Positions 45,749 to 53,964 of a stretch of 64,000 nucleotides of DNA are shown in pieces (the stretch's first letter is position 1; every line of letters starts with the position of its first letter). Source of the DNA: Methanosalsum natronophilum (GTDB lineage: Archaea > Halobacteriota > Methanosarcinia > Methanosarcinales > Methanosarcinaceae); NCBI RefSeq assembly GCF_024808815.1, contig NZ_JANUCS010000002.1:124001-188000 (forward strand). Reading direction: 5' to 3'. The notes beneath the pieces are model-generated. The model saw only the letters and a program-made list of their open reading frames with translations, was not told the DNA's origin and did no database searches. The translations under genes and the position numbers were made by a program.

Positions 45749-46682
45749 CGTACCTCCACCTGGGATCAAGGTATGCATACGATACATCTACTAGCAAATT
45801 AATCACCACAAAAATAGTTGCCACGAACAAAAGTGTACCTTGTATCATAGGATAATCCCGATCATATATCGAGCTAACCATCAAATTCCCAATCCCAGGC
45901 CATGCAAAAACTGTTTCCACAACAACCGAGCCGTTAAGGAGATACCCAAAACTCAATCCCAGCATCGTGATCACGGGTATAAAAGCGTTCTTTAACCCAT
46001 GTTTAGCTATAATAATATGTTCAGGAATACCACGTGCTCGTGCTGCTCTGATATAATCCTGGTCAAGCACATCAAGTAAACTCGACCGTATCAACCTCAT
46101 AAGAACCGCGGCAGATGCCGTACCCAATGTCAATGCAGGTAATATCATGTACATAAGTTCACCACTCTCACCATACCCCCCAACAGGGAACATGTCAAGC
46201 ATTAGTGCAAATACCAGTATCATTATATAACTCTGCCAAAAATTGGGTACTGAGACACCTATAAGTGAAATGAACCTACTAATATCATCTTTCCATGTAT
46301 CTCTAGCAAGTGCAGCAAGTATACCGCCAGGTATTGCGATAAGTAACGCGAAGAACATGCTCAATAAAGCTAACCTGAACGTTGCTCCAAATTTTTGAAC
46401 AATAGCTTCACCAACAGGCTGGCCTGTCATGTAAGAATAACCAAGGTCACCCGAAAGTACCTGTGTAAGCCAAATACCGTACTGTACATAGAACGGTCTA
46501 TCAAAACCCATCCTTTCCCTAAACTCTTCCACTGCAACCGGATCCGCAATACCGTCAGGACCCGTCATTAGAATCTCTGCAGGATCACCTGGTGCAAAAT
46601 GTATTATAGAAAAGCTTAACACTGATACTAAAAGAAGTGTGGGAATTAAGAAAACCAATCTTCGCAGTACGTAATTCAACAT
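45732..46682 (-). CDS. Nickel/peptide ABC transporter permease 1 (OppB/NikB-like)
   Basis: A 316-residue membrane protein. The start LNYVLRRLVFLIPTLLLVSVL and the downstream FAPGDPAEILM are characteristic of NikB/DppB, and the EAA-like loop is ARARGIPEHIIIAKHGLKN. It follows the interrupted methyltransferase gene by 27 bases. Substrate choice between nickel, a nickel chelate and peptides cannot be read from it. Confidence 0.88.
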   Translation of the reverse strand: MLNYVLRRLVFLIPTLLLVSVLSFSIIHFAPGDPAEILMTGPDGIADPVAVEEFRERMGFDRPFYVQYGIWLTQVLSGDLGYSYMTGQPVGEAIVQKFGATFRLALLSMFFALLIAIPGGILAALARDTWKDDISRFISLIGVSVPNFWQSYIMILVFALMLDMFPVGGYGESGELMYMILPALTLGTASAAVLMRLIRSSLLDVLDQDYIRAARARGIPEHIIIAKHGLKNAFIPVITMLGLSFGYLLNGSVVVETVFAWPGIGNLMVSSIYDRDYPMIQGTLLFVATIFVVINLLVDVSYAYLDPRWRYDEDHD

Positions 46683-46709
46683 TTTAAATATCCTTATCTC
46701 ATGCTCATT

Positions 46710-47480
46710 TCATGCTTTTCTGTTAGCTATTACCACAAACACAGAATCCGTGTTCAATAATCTTAAAAGAGGATGTAATTTGCTTAAATTGTATTTTTGT
46801 ATTTCAGGAATGTCAGTTACATCGATCTGTGAAAAACCTGTACGTTCAAAAAGCAATTTTACACTATCTGGTTTCACGTCGAGGTATAAAGGTAAATCAT
46901 GACTAAACTGAGAATAATGTTGTGAGAACTTATCAGTACTCTTATTACTATTCTTTCGATCAGTTACACCAAAACTCCTGACAACCCGGGTTAACCACCG
47001 TTTAAGCTTTTTAGAAGGTGCAGGATCGAATCAATTACCATCAATCGCAATAACCTTCCCATTTTCTGAACTTAATACCCTGTTCCATTCACTTAACGCC
47101 TTATCAGGTTCTGGTAATGTCCATAACAAATACTTGTTCACCACAATATCGAACGTCTCATCATGAAACGGCAGATTTTCAGCATCACATTCCATGAACT
47201 TCACATCCAATCCTCTACTTCCAGCCTCTTTCTCTGCTTCGTCCAACATTGACTGTGAAATATCTACCGCAGTAACTTCATGACCCAACTCCGCAAGTAA
47301 TAATGCAAGAAAACCTCGACCTGTCCCCACATCCAAAACTTTTAACCTTTGTGTCCCTAAACAAGAAGAGAGATACCGTTTCCAGATATCTCGTTCCTCA
47401 TCCACGAGTCCGGTCACACCATTAATATAACTCGAACTCCTCCAATCCCAATATTCCTGTATCTGCCTCTTAACATCCAT
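46710..47480 (-). pseudogene. SAM-dependent methyltransferase gene interrupted by one in-frame TGA
   Basis: The first 149 codons encode a class I methyltransferase: LDVGTGRGFLALLLAELGH (SAM motif I), VTAVDISQSML and MECDAENLPF, ending VIAIDGN at a TGA (47031-47033). The same frame then continues for another 106 codons with perfectly coding-like sequence (FDPAPSKKLKRWLTRVVRSFG, in part, to IANRKA and TGA at 46710). Relatives have a Trp after DGN, so a single TGG-to-TGA change explains it. It sits between the binding-protein and permease genes of a nickel/peptide importer, where such methyltransferases are common in methanogens. Either a fresh pseudogene, a sequencing error, or recoding. The TGA is not the amber codon used for pyrrolysine. 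Confidence 0.8.
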
Positions 47481-47508
47481 CAGAACAATACCTCCACTAT
47501 TAATCCTA

Positions 47509-49083
47509 TTATACCGCGATCCTGTTAGTCAAGAACGTTATTTCGTTTGGATACAATATGAATCCATCAACACCTGAAGATAATCCCACTGTTTTCTTGT
47601 AATAGAACACGAACAGTTCAGGACAGTCCTCATGCACCTGTTGTTGTACTTTATTATAATACTCCATCCTTACATCCTCATCAGGATTAGTACGTGCAAT
47701 ACTTAACCATTCATCCACATCAGGATTAGAGTACCCAGTCCATTCAGCATAAGTATTCCCTGACTCAAAATGTTGTGTTAAGAAATAATCGGGATCACCG
47801 GTTGGAGCTATACCCCATGCATATAATGCAAGGTCATAATCACCATTGTTCATATCCGCACTAAGTGCACCACTTTCAAGAGTTATAGCTCTACTCTCAA
47901 TACCAATTGAACTAAGCTGGATCGCCATTACTTCAGCTGATGGTCGAAGTTCAGGTCGGGCAGAATAGGTCTTGATATCAAGTGTAAACGGTTCACCTTC
48001 ATATTCCAGGGTTCCGTCACCTGTCCTATCCTCAATACCAGCTTCCTTTAACAGCTGTAAAGCTTTCTCCTTATCATGATGATACGGTTCAAGTCCTTCA
48101 TTAAAAGACCACATGAAATTAGATGGAAACATTCCTATCGCAGGCGTACCACCAAAACCTTCAAGTGCAGCATTAACTACCTGTTCACGATCAATCGCAT
48201 AACTTATAGCTTGTCTTACACGCACATCATCTAAAGGTTCTTTATTAGTGTTCACGTACATGAACGCGGTTCTCATAGTCTCCTTGTTCACAGTATCTAT
48301 ATGACCTAATGAATTTAGCCGAGATACTTCTGATGCTGGTACACTATCAGCAATATCCACATCCCTACCCTCTACTTTTAGAGCTCGGGTCATTGGATCA
48401 CTCACATACTCTATCACGACCCTATCAACCTTAGCCAATTCACCCCAATATTCGTGGTTCTTGGTCACCTCAAGTCTAGTATCAGGATTGAAAGACGAAA
48501 ACATGAATGGACCCGTACCTGAAGGTTCACCTGCAAGATCGTCAACTTTAGGGTTCACTATAGATACTATAGGGTCCGTCAATGTAGCAATAGTTGGAGC
48601 AAACGCTTCATCTGTAACTATACGTACAGTATTTTCATCCACTGCATAAATTTCTTCAATGAACCTATACTGGCTACTACGTTTATTCTCAGGGTCCATT
48701 ACCCTTTCAATCGAATATACCACAGCTTCCGAATCCATCGGAGTACCGTCATGGAACTTTACATCATCCCTTAAAGTAACTTCCCAGGTAACCTCATCAA
48801 TGACCTGGTACCCAGTAGCCAATTCTGGGACTAATTCCATATCTTCATCATAACTAAACAGGGTCTCATAGATACCAGCTTGTCTGACATACCATCCAAC
48901 CCAATCATAACCCGGGTCAAGAGAATGTGATGGTCCAAAAGTCTGTGCAATATGTAACAATTTCTCATCACCATTTTGTTGTGAAGAAGAACTATCATTG
49001 TTCCCTAAACAACCCGATAATGCAAGATTTATTGAAAGAACAATCAGAACAAAACAGAGAATATACTTTGAACTATATTTCAT
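47509..49083 (-). CDS. Nickel/peptide ABC transporter binding lipoprotein (NikA/DppA-like)
   Basis: A 524-residue extracellular solute-binding protein of family 5. The N-terminus has a hydrophobic signal with lipobox LALSGC, so it is probably a membrane-anchored lipoprotein. TFGPSHSLDPGYDWVGWYVR is a NikA-like start of the mature domain, and DGTPMDSEAVVYSIERV and RQAISYAIDREQV are family signatures. It is the first gene of the importer cluster and likely determines specificity. ATG 49083 is chosen over GTG 49092. Confidence 0.88.
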   Translation of the reverse strand: MKYSSKYILCFVLIVLSINLALSGCLGNNDSSSSQQNGDEKLLHIAQTFGPSHSLDPGYDWVGWYVRQAGIYETLFSYDEDMELVPELATGYQVIDEVTWEVTLRDDVKFHDGTPMDSEAVVYSIERVMDPENKRSSQYRFIEEIYAVDENTVRIVTDEAFAPTIATLTDPIVSIVNPKVDDLAGEPSGTGPFMFSSFNPDTRLEVTKNHEYWGELAKVDRVVIEYVSDPMTRALKVEGRDVDIADSVPASEVSRLNSLGHIDTVNKETMRTAFMYVNTNKEPLDDVRVRQAISYAIDREQVVNAALEGFGGTPAIGMFPSNFMWSFNEGLEPYHHDKEKALQLLKEAGIEDRTGDGTLEYEGEPFTLDIKTYSARPELRPSAEVMAIQLSSIGIESRAITLESGALSADMNNGDYDLALYAWGIAPTGDPDYFLTQHFESGNTYAEWTGYSNPDVDEWLSIARTNPDEDVRMEYYNKVQQQVHEDCPELFVFYYKKTVGLSSGVDGFILYPNEITFLTNRIAV

Positions 49084-49313
49084 ATTAATCACGTTTTATG
49101 AAGAAATTAAATATTAATAAATATTACTAAATTATATTTATGTAACAACTATTTTTAATTGCAGGTACATAATTATGATTAATTTGTTCAGTAACACTAC
49201 TCTCGCATTTAAAAACTAAAAAACTGCTAACAACCATTATTCTAAGAGCTAATCAGCAGTAGTCGAAAAAAAAAGATTGATTGTTGATCACAATATCAGC
49301 TAATATACAAATT

Positions 49314-50030
49314 TCATGATTTAATCTGTCGCAATACACGAAAGCCTAAACTATAATGTCTTTCCCCAGGCAGGATACAATATCTTTTAGTGGCTCTACA
49401 AAAGTCTGGATAACTGTGCCAACAACCACCTCGTATCACACGTCCTTCATTCTGACCCTCATCCCACGGCCTGTTATCTGTAGGTGCACCGGTATAATCA
49501 TCATGCCATCTATCATGACACCACTCCCATACATTACCGTGCATGTCATATAGGCCTTGAAAATTAGCTTTCTTTTGACCAATGGGTTGTGTTGTACCAC
49601 ACGAATTCGAAACGTACCAACAATACTTATCCAATTGTTTTTCATCATTACCAAAAGAGAAACTTATATTTTTTTCAGTATCATCTGCCCTACAAGCATA
49701 TTCCCACTCAGCCTCTGAAGGTAATCTGTAAATATCAGTACCTTCGATAGAATTCAATTTTGCAATGAACTCATTCGCATCATACCATGAAACATTCTCA
49801 ACAGGTCTTGTACCGCCTTTGAAGTTAGATGGATCGGTATGCATCAGTTCATACCACTGTTCTTGAGTTACCAGGTACCTTGAAAGTTGAAACTTATCCA
49901 CTATATTTCTTTGATGTACCGGCATTTCATCTTCTTCAAATTCAGATCCCATCATAAATTTAGATGGAAGAATAGTTACGAATTCCATACCAATACTGTT
50001 CACGTAAACTTGCTTGAAATTTGAGTTCAA
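49314..50030 (-). CDS. Formylglycine-generating enzyme/SUMF1-like protein
   Basis: A 238-residue single-domain protein of the FGE-sulfatase family. It contains FMMGSEFEEDEMPVHQ, VSWYDANEFIAKLN, YRLPSEAEWEYACR, GNVWEWCHDRWHDDY and RVIRGGCWHSYPDFCRA. In true FGE two cysteines after RGGS bind copper and oxidise a sulfatase Cys; here GGCW and DFCR offer cysteines at roughly comparable places, but most single-domain relatives have other or unknown roles. No sulfatase gene is near. The start is TTG with an AGGAG-type site upstream. Confidence 0.8.
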   Translation of the reverse strand: MNSNFKQVYVNSIGMEFVTILPSKFMMGSEFEEDEMPVHQRNIVDKFQLSRYLVTQEQWYELMHTDPSNFKGGTRPVENVSWYDANEFIAKLNSIEGTDIYRLPSEAEWEYACRADDTEKNISFSFGNDEKQLDKYCWYVSNSCGTTQPIGQKKANFQGLYDMHGNVWEWCHDRWHDDYTGAPTDNRPWDEGQNEGRVIRGGCWHSYPDFCRATKRYCILPGERHYSLGFRVLRQIKS

Positions 50031-50274
50031 GTTACTATTCTCCTACTCTATCATTTCGATCATTTCGAGAAAAATCTGTTTTTTCCCATACATAGTTTAG
50101 ATGAAGCCCAGTTTATAATATATCGTTGTTGTTTTGTTTTTAAGTTTCAATGATGCGCTAATTTTCTGTTTAGGTAACAGCCAGATATAATGAGATACAA
50201 CCAAAATTACCTTACATGAAAGCTCTCTTCTAAAAAAAGTATCTTGTATAGAATACAACTTATTTTATCTTAAA

Positions 50275-50326
50275 CTAAAAAAAAATATAATGGGTATGGA
50301 GGGATATATAGTACTAAAATATCCCC
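50275..50326 (-). terminator. Hairpin terminator after the proteasome ATPase gene
   Basis: On the minus strand GGGATAT (50319-50325 arm) and its partner (50301-50307) form a seven-base stem with an 11-base loop, followed by a run of T residues (plus-strand A run at about 50275-50286). It lies 24 bases past the stop codon at 50350. The rest of the 319-base spacer up to 50349 has only the upstream region of the FGE-like gene. Confidence 0.55.
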
Positions 50327-50349
50327 ACATATTTAAACTTGAATTTATT

Positions 50350-51597
50350 TCAGGCGAACATGCCTTGTACTACGGTTGGTTCATCTTCCTCTTTCACTTT
50401 CTCAATAGAGCTAAGGAAATCGTTCATTGTCACCTGTTCACCACGTCTTCGCAAAACGAACATTCCAGCTTCCTTGACAATAACCTCGAGATCAGCACCA
50501 CTGAGTCCTTCAGTAAAACCTGCTAATCTTTCGAAATCCACATCTTCTGCCAAATTCATTTTCCTGGAATGTATCTTCAGTATATCAGAACGACCTTTTA
50601 TGTCAGGTAATGGCACTTCAACAATCCTATCGAACCTCCCAGGTCGAAGTAGTGCGGGATCTAACAGATCTATCCTGTTAGTAGCAGCAACTATCTTCAC
50701 ATCACCTGAAGGATCAAAACCGTCCATCTCGGCGAGTAATTGTAACATTGTCCTATTAACTTCAGCTGACCCTGTAGTCCCATCATGTGTCCTCATACCA
50801 CCAACAGCATCGATCTCATCAATGAACAGGATAGATGGCGCCTTATCCCGAGCTAATTGGAACACGTCACGTACAAGCCGTGCACCTTCACCCACGAATT
50901 TCTGGACTAGATCAGATCCTGCCATTCTGATAAAAGTAGCATTCGCCTGTGATGCTATAGCTTTTGCCACAAGTGTTTTCCCGGTACCAGGTGACCCGTA
51001 AAGCAACACACCTGTTGGAGGTTCGATCCCCACTTTCCTGAATATCTCGGGTTCGGTCAATGGGAGTTCCACTGACTCAATGATTTCTGTTAAAATATCA
51101 TCAATTCCACCGATCATATCATAACTAACACCAGGTGAAGTGATCACTTCCATCACCTGTGCACGTACATCTGTTGCCTGGCTTGTAACTGAAACAATGG
51201 AAAACGCTGCATTCACACTTACACGTGCACCAGGCCTGATCTTCTCTCTCATCTCACCCTCAGGTAATTTTGTCATTACCTCCTGGTTATTCCCATGTTG
51301 TCGAATAAGTACAAGATCTGCATCATTATCCACTTCAACAACAGTTGCTACAAAGAGTGGAGGTGATGTCAATTTATCTAATTGTTCCTTTAATGTATTA
51401 ACTTCTTGAAGGTAAGAATTCGCCCTCATATTAGCGTCCAGTAACTTAGCCTTCATTGACTCGTTCTGAACTTTTAGAGACTCTACTTCGTTCTCTAACA
51501 TCTTTATGTTCTTAGTACACGGACCATCTTCATTCTTATTCTCATTCTCGATATTTGAAGATGAATCTACCGGTGATTCTGAACTTGCATCTGACAT
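50350..51597 (-). CDS. pan: Proteasome-activating nucleotidase PAN
   Basis: A 415-residue AAA+ ATPase that unfolds proteins for the archaeal 20S proteasome. An N-terminal coiled coil (about 28-70, LENEVESLKVQNESMKAKLL) is followed by an OB domain and the AAA module: Walker A GSPGTGKT near residue 205, Walker B ILFIDEIDAVG, and the arginine-finger region LRPGRFDRIVEVPLPD. The C-terminus GMFA offers M-F-A as a HbYX-type docking motif with Phe in place of Tyr. The first 25 residues are Ser/Asn-rich and look disordered. Confidence 0.95.
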   Translation of the reverse strand: MSDASSESPVDSSSNIENENKNEDGPCTKNIKMLENEVESLKVQNESMKAKLLDANMRANSYLQEVNTLKEQLDKLTSPPLFVATVVEVDNDADLVLIRQHGNNQEVMTKLPEGEMREKIRPGARVSVNAAFSIVSVTSQATDVRAQVMEVITSPGVSYDMIGGIDDILTEIIESVELPLTEPEIFRKVGIEPPTGVLLYGSPGTGKTLVAKAIASQANATFIRMAGSDLVQKFVGEGARLVRDVFQLARDKAPSILFIDEIDAVGGMRTHDGTTGSAEVNRTMLQLLAEMDGFDPSGDVKIVAATNRIDLLDPALLRPGRFDRIVEVPLPDIKGRSDILKIHSRKMNLAEDVDFERLAGFTEGLSGADLEVIVKEAGMFVLRRRGEQVTMNDFLSSIEKVKEEDEPTVVQGMFA

Positions 51598-52109
51598 AAT
51601 TGCCCAGTATAATCAGCATATAATATAAATTCAACTGATGATGCAAATTTTATATGAGAGGTATAGATTATATCCTTTATTGAAGTTATATGCAAAATTA
51701 GTATCTATTTAATCTTTAAATTTTTATTTATTTGATTAAACAATTTATTTATCAAAATAAATTGTTTTTAATATTTAATTTAAAATAATATGACTTTAGC
51801 ACAGTTTTTACTTGTCCCATACAACCCCTTTATTTCTACTGGAACTATAAACATTTATATTGTTTTAGTGTATACACATAATTTGATTATAATATTTAGA
51901 ATAAATGAGTTTAATTAAGTTATATAAGTAAAATAACGGTTAATAAACCTTAGAATTAGTCAAATACATCTTTATACAGATTCATATCAATATACTTAAA
52001 TATAATAAATTACAACTCATTATTTGTAAGTGAATGAAAAACAATTTGGTATTACCTTGTAAACAGGAATACCACATAATAAGTTCACATATCAAATCAA
52101 GATAAACAC
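51598..52109. other. AT-rich divergent spacer between pan and the Q/N/P-rich gene
   Basis: There is no gene in these 500 bases. The right part precedes three copies of a GAGGGGATGAA-like element that overlap mini-ORFs described separately. A palindrome GTGTATACAC is at 51868-51877. Confidence 0.45.
51868..51877. promoter_or_regulatory. GTGTATACAC palindrome, possible operator
   Basis: A perfect 10-base palindrome in the context TTTAGTGTATACACATAA, similar to TAAGTGTATATACACTAA at 4295-4313. Its meaning is not known. Confidence 0.2.
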
Positions 52110-52133
52110 ATGAACCAAAGTCTGAGGGGATGA
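52110..52133 (+). CDS. Seven-codon leader mini-ORF
   Basis: ATG at 52110 opens MNQSLRG followed by TGA, and the next ATG follows immediately after that stop. No ribosome-binding site precedes it. Whether it is translated is unknown. Confidence 0.25.
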   Translation: MNQSLRG

Positions 52134-52193
52134 ATGGTTTATGATCCGTCTTCTGAGGGGATGAACGGATTTGGAAAGAGGCTAAGAGGATGA
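52134..52193 (+). CDS. 19-codon leader ORF coupled to the Q/N/P-rich protein
   Basis: ATG at 52134, with GAGGGG four bases upstream, opens MVYDPSSEGMNGFGKRLRG. Its stop TGA overlaps the start codon of the main gene (ATGA at 52190-52193), the arrangement used for translational coupling. It also contains an internal GAGGGGATG. Both leader ORFs end in LRG-stop because they share a duplicated element. Confidence 0.35.
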   Translation: MVYDPSSEGMNGFGKRLRG

Positions 52194-53320
52194 AGGTTCG
52201 GCTCGAAATTATCAATGACGAGGGTAATAAGGACGTCAATGTCGAGTTTGAAGGAAAGCAATGGAAAGAATGTTTATTGAAGTTTATTGAATCAATTGAT
52301 AATACCAATAATGCAAATACTCCCACAACGTTTGCCGAACCTCCATACCAGCCCATAAAACAATCACAACAAACTCATAACAATAATTCAACTTTTTCTC
52401 AACCCCAACAATATCAACAACCTGTGAATCAGCCATACTTTAACAGCAACTCGCCACCCAACCCCCAAGCTGGTTCACAGGTTCCACACATGTCACCACA
52501 ATATCAGTACGTGAACTCACAGTATACAGTACCTGATCCAAACTATAATCCGTATCAAGTACAGCCACAGAACAATCCATACTATGTTTCACAACAAAAC
52601 GTACCACATGTTGATCAACAACAAGTTAACCCACAGTTAATACACAATCAAAATGGTCAAACATCTAATCCTAACATACCACAGAATCCGGTACAATACC
52701 CACAACAAATACAACCAAATACTGGTTACACTCAAGCACCACCACCTCAGTTCACATATCAACCACCACAACAACAAGTGAACACGCAATATCATGGTGT
52801 TAATACACAACCTCAACCCCAAATTCAATATCATCAGAATAATGTTAATAACCCACAGAGTCCATTAACACCATCACAGGATCCCAATGGAATAAACACA
52901 GGTTCACATTCACAGGTAGTATCAGTACCAACAACAAATCAAGTTCATCAACAAGAACAACAACAGCCTAAAATAGATTCACTTAAACAAAAATTGACTG
53001 ATACGACTTTAACAATAAGTGAACGACTTGAACTTTTCTTGAAATACGAGTATCCTCGTGTCTGGTTCACTTCACAGGATATTCAACAACATTATGAACG
53101 TATTTATGGTACTATCAAGTTGAGTACAGTATCAACATACCTCTCAAGGATGTATAGGAAGAAGTTGCTTGATAGACGTGGTAACAGGACACAGAGACAG
53201 TACATGTATATTGGGGACAGAGATGGTGAGGATACTTTAAATGTACCACAACCACAGCAAAATACCGAAAGTTCTGAACCTAATAATAACCAATTCCATG
53301 AAGGAACACATTTAATTTAA
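52190..53320 (+). CDS. Prion-like Q/N/P-rich protein with C-terminal winged helix
   Basis: A 376-residue protein with three parts. Residues 1-40 are a small folded-looking domain (MKVRLEIINDEGNKDVNVEF). Residues about 45-260 are low complexity, built almost wholly of Gln, Asn, Pro, Tyr, Thr and Ser with no charged residues to speak of, like prion-type or condensate-forming domains. Residues about 265-345 are a winged-helix-like DNA-binding domain (TISERLELFLKYEYPRVWF, then STVSTYLSRMYRKKLLDRRG). A short polar tail follows. It may be a regulator that assembles through its linker. Family name unknown to me; function inferred only from architecture. Confidence 0.7.
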   Translation: MKVRLEIINDEGNKDVNVEFEGKQWKECLLKFIESIDNTNNANTPTTFAEPPYQPIKQSQQTHNNNSTFSQPQQYQQPVNQPYFNSNSPPNPQAGSQVPHMSPQYQYVNSQYTVPDPNYNPYQVQPQNNPYYVSQQNVPHVDQQQVNPQLIHNQNGQTSNPNIPQNPVQYPQQIQPNTGYTQAPPPQFTYQPPQQQVNTQYHGVNTQPQPQIQYHQNNVNNPQSPLTPSQDPNGINTGSHSQVVSVPTTNQVHQQEQQQPKIDSLKQKLTDTTLTISERLELFLKYEYPRVWFTSQDIQQHYERIYGTIKLSTVSTYLSRMYRKKLLDRRGNRTQRQYMYIGDRDGEDTLNVPQPQQNTESSEPNNNQFHEGTHLI

Positions 53321-53342
53321 GATAATATCTATACTCTTTCTT

Positions 53343-53594
53343 ATGAACAGTGAACTCAGCCGTACTGCAATATCCCTTATCATATTAGGGTTCCTGTTAG
53401 TCTTTATTGGAATGATAGTAAACCTATTCTCGAATACTGATAATAGTAATGGTATTTCTACAGAGTTCGGTGGTATTGTGATGATCGGTCCCATACCTAT
53501 AATAGTGGGAACTTCGCCCGAGATCACAGGGATATTGATCGGACTCGCAATCATCTTAATCTTAGTATACATGTTCGTATGGAGGAAGATGTGA
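53343..53594 (+). CDS. DUF131-family small membrane protein
   Basis: An 83-residue protein with two transmembrane helices flanking a short loop, and between them the family hallmark GGIVMIGPIPIIVG. Proteins with this IGPIPI motif are widespread in archaea (DUF131/TIGR00304) without known function. It is followed four bases later by a paralogue. Confidence 0.8.
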   Translation: MNSELSRTAISLIILGFLLVFIGMIVNLFSNTDNSNGISTEFGGIVMIGPIPIIVGTSPEITGILIGLAIILILVYMFVWRKM

Positions 53595-53598
53595 TCTT

Positions 53599-53934
53599 AT
53601 GAGTATGGGTACTTCCATAATAATAGCTGGCACGGTTCTAATAATAATGGGAATATTTCTGTTATTCATCTCAACATTAAGAAGGTCTAGAGATGGTAAT
53701 GATTCTAGTAAAAAATATTCTAATAATTATAATTATCATTCCCATTACACACCAAATAGTGAAAATGTAGATCACAATGATGATGATAACAGTCATAGTA
53801 ATGTGCGTGGGGGTGGTGTGGTAATGATCGGACCAATACCCATAATATTTGGGAGTGATAACCAGAGTGCTAAGGTCATGATGATACTCGCTATTATCCT
53901 GATGCTAATTGCCCTTGCCATAATGTATTTATGA
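53599..53934 (+). CDS. DUF131-family small membrane protein, second copy
   Basis: A 111-residue paralogue of the preceding protein with the same GGVVMIGPIPIIFG core between two helices. It differs by a longer hydrophilic loop (about residues 25-75) rich in Asn, Ser, His and Asp. The tandem arrangement and four-base gap imply duplication and co-expression, just ahead of uvrB. Confidence 0.8.
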   Translation: MSMGTSIIIAGTVLIIMGIFLLFISTLRRSRDGNDSSKKYSNNYNYHSHYTPNSENVDHNDDDNSHSNVRGGGVVMIGPIPIIFGSDNQSAKVMMILAIILMLIALAIMYL

Positions 53935-53964
53935 TAATACCATTTACTTTCTTACCTTAAAACC

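Noticed and set aside
46710-47033. Pyrrolysine or selenocysteine at the in-frame stop of the methyltransferase
   Set aside because: The codon is TGA and not TAG, so pyrrolysine does not apply. I see no selenocysteine element, and Methanosarcinales are not known to use it. A plain nonsense change is simpler.
52118-52200. CRISPR-like or operator repeat array
   Set aside because: There are only two good copies and one weak copy, each containing a ribosome-binding site plus ATG, and the spacers are not unique inserts. The leader-ORF explanation fits better. No CRISPR array was found anywhere in the window.
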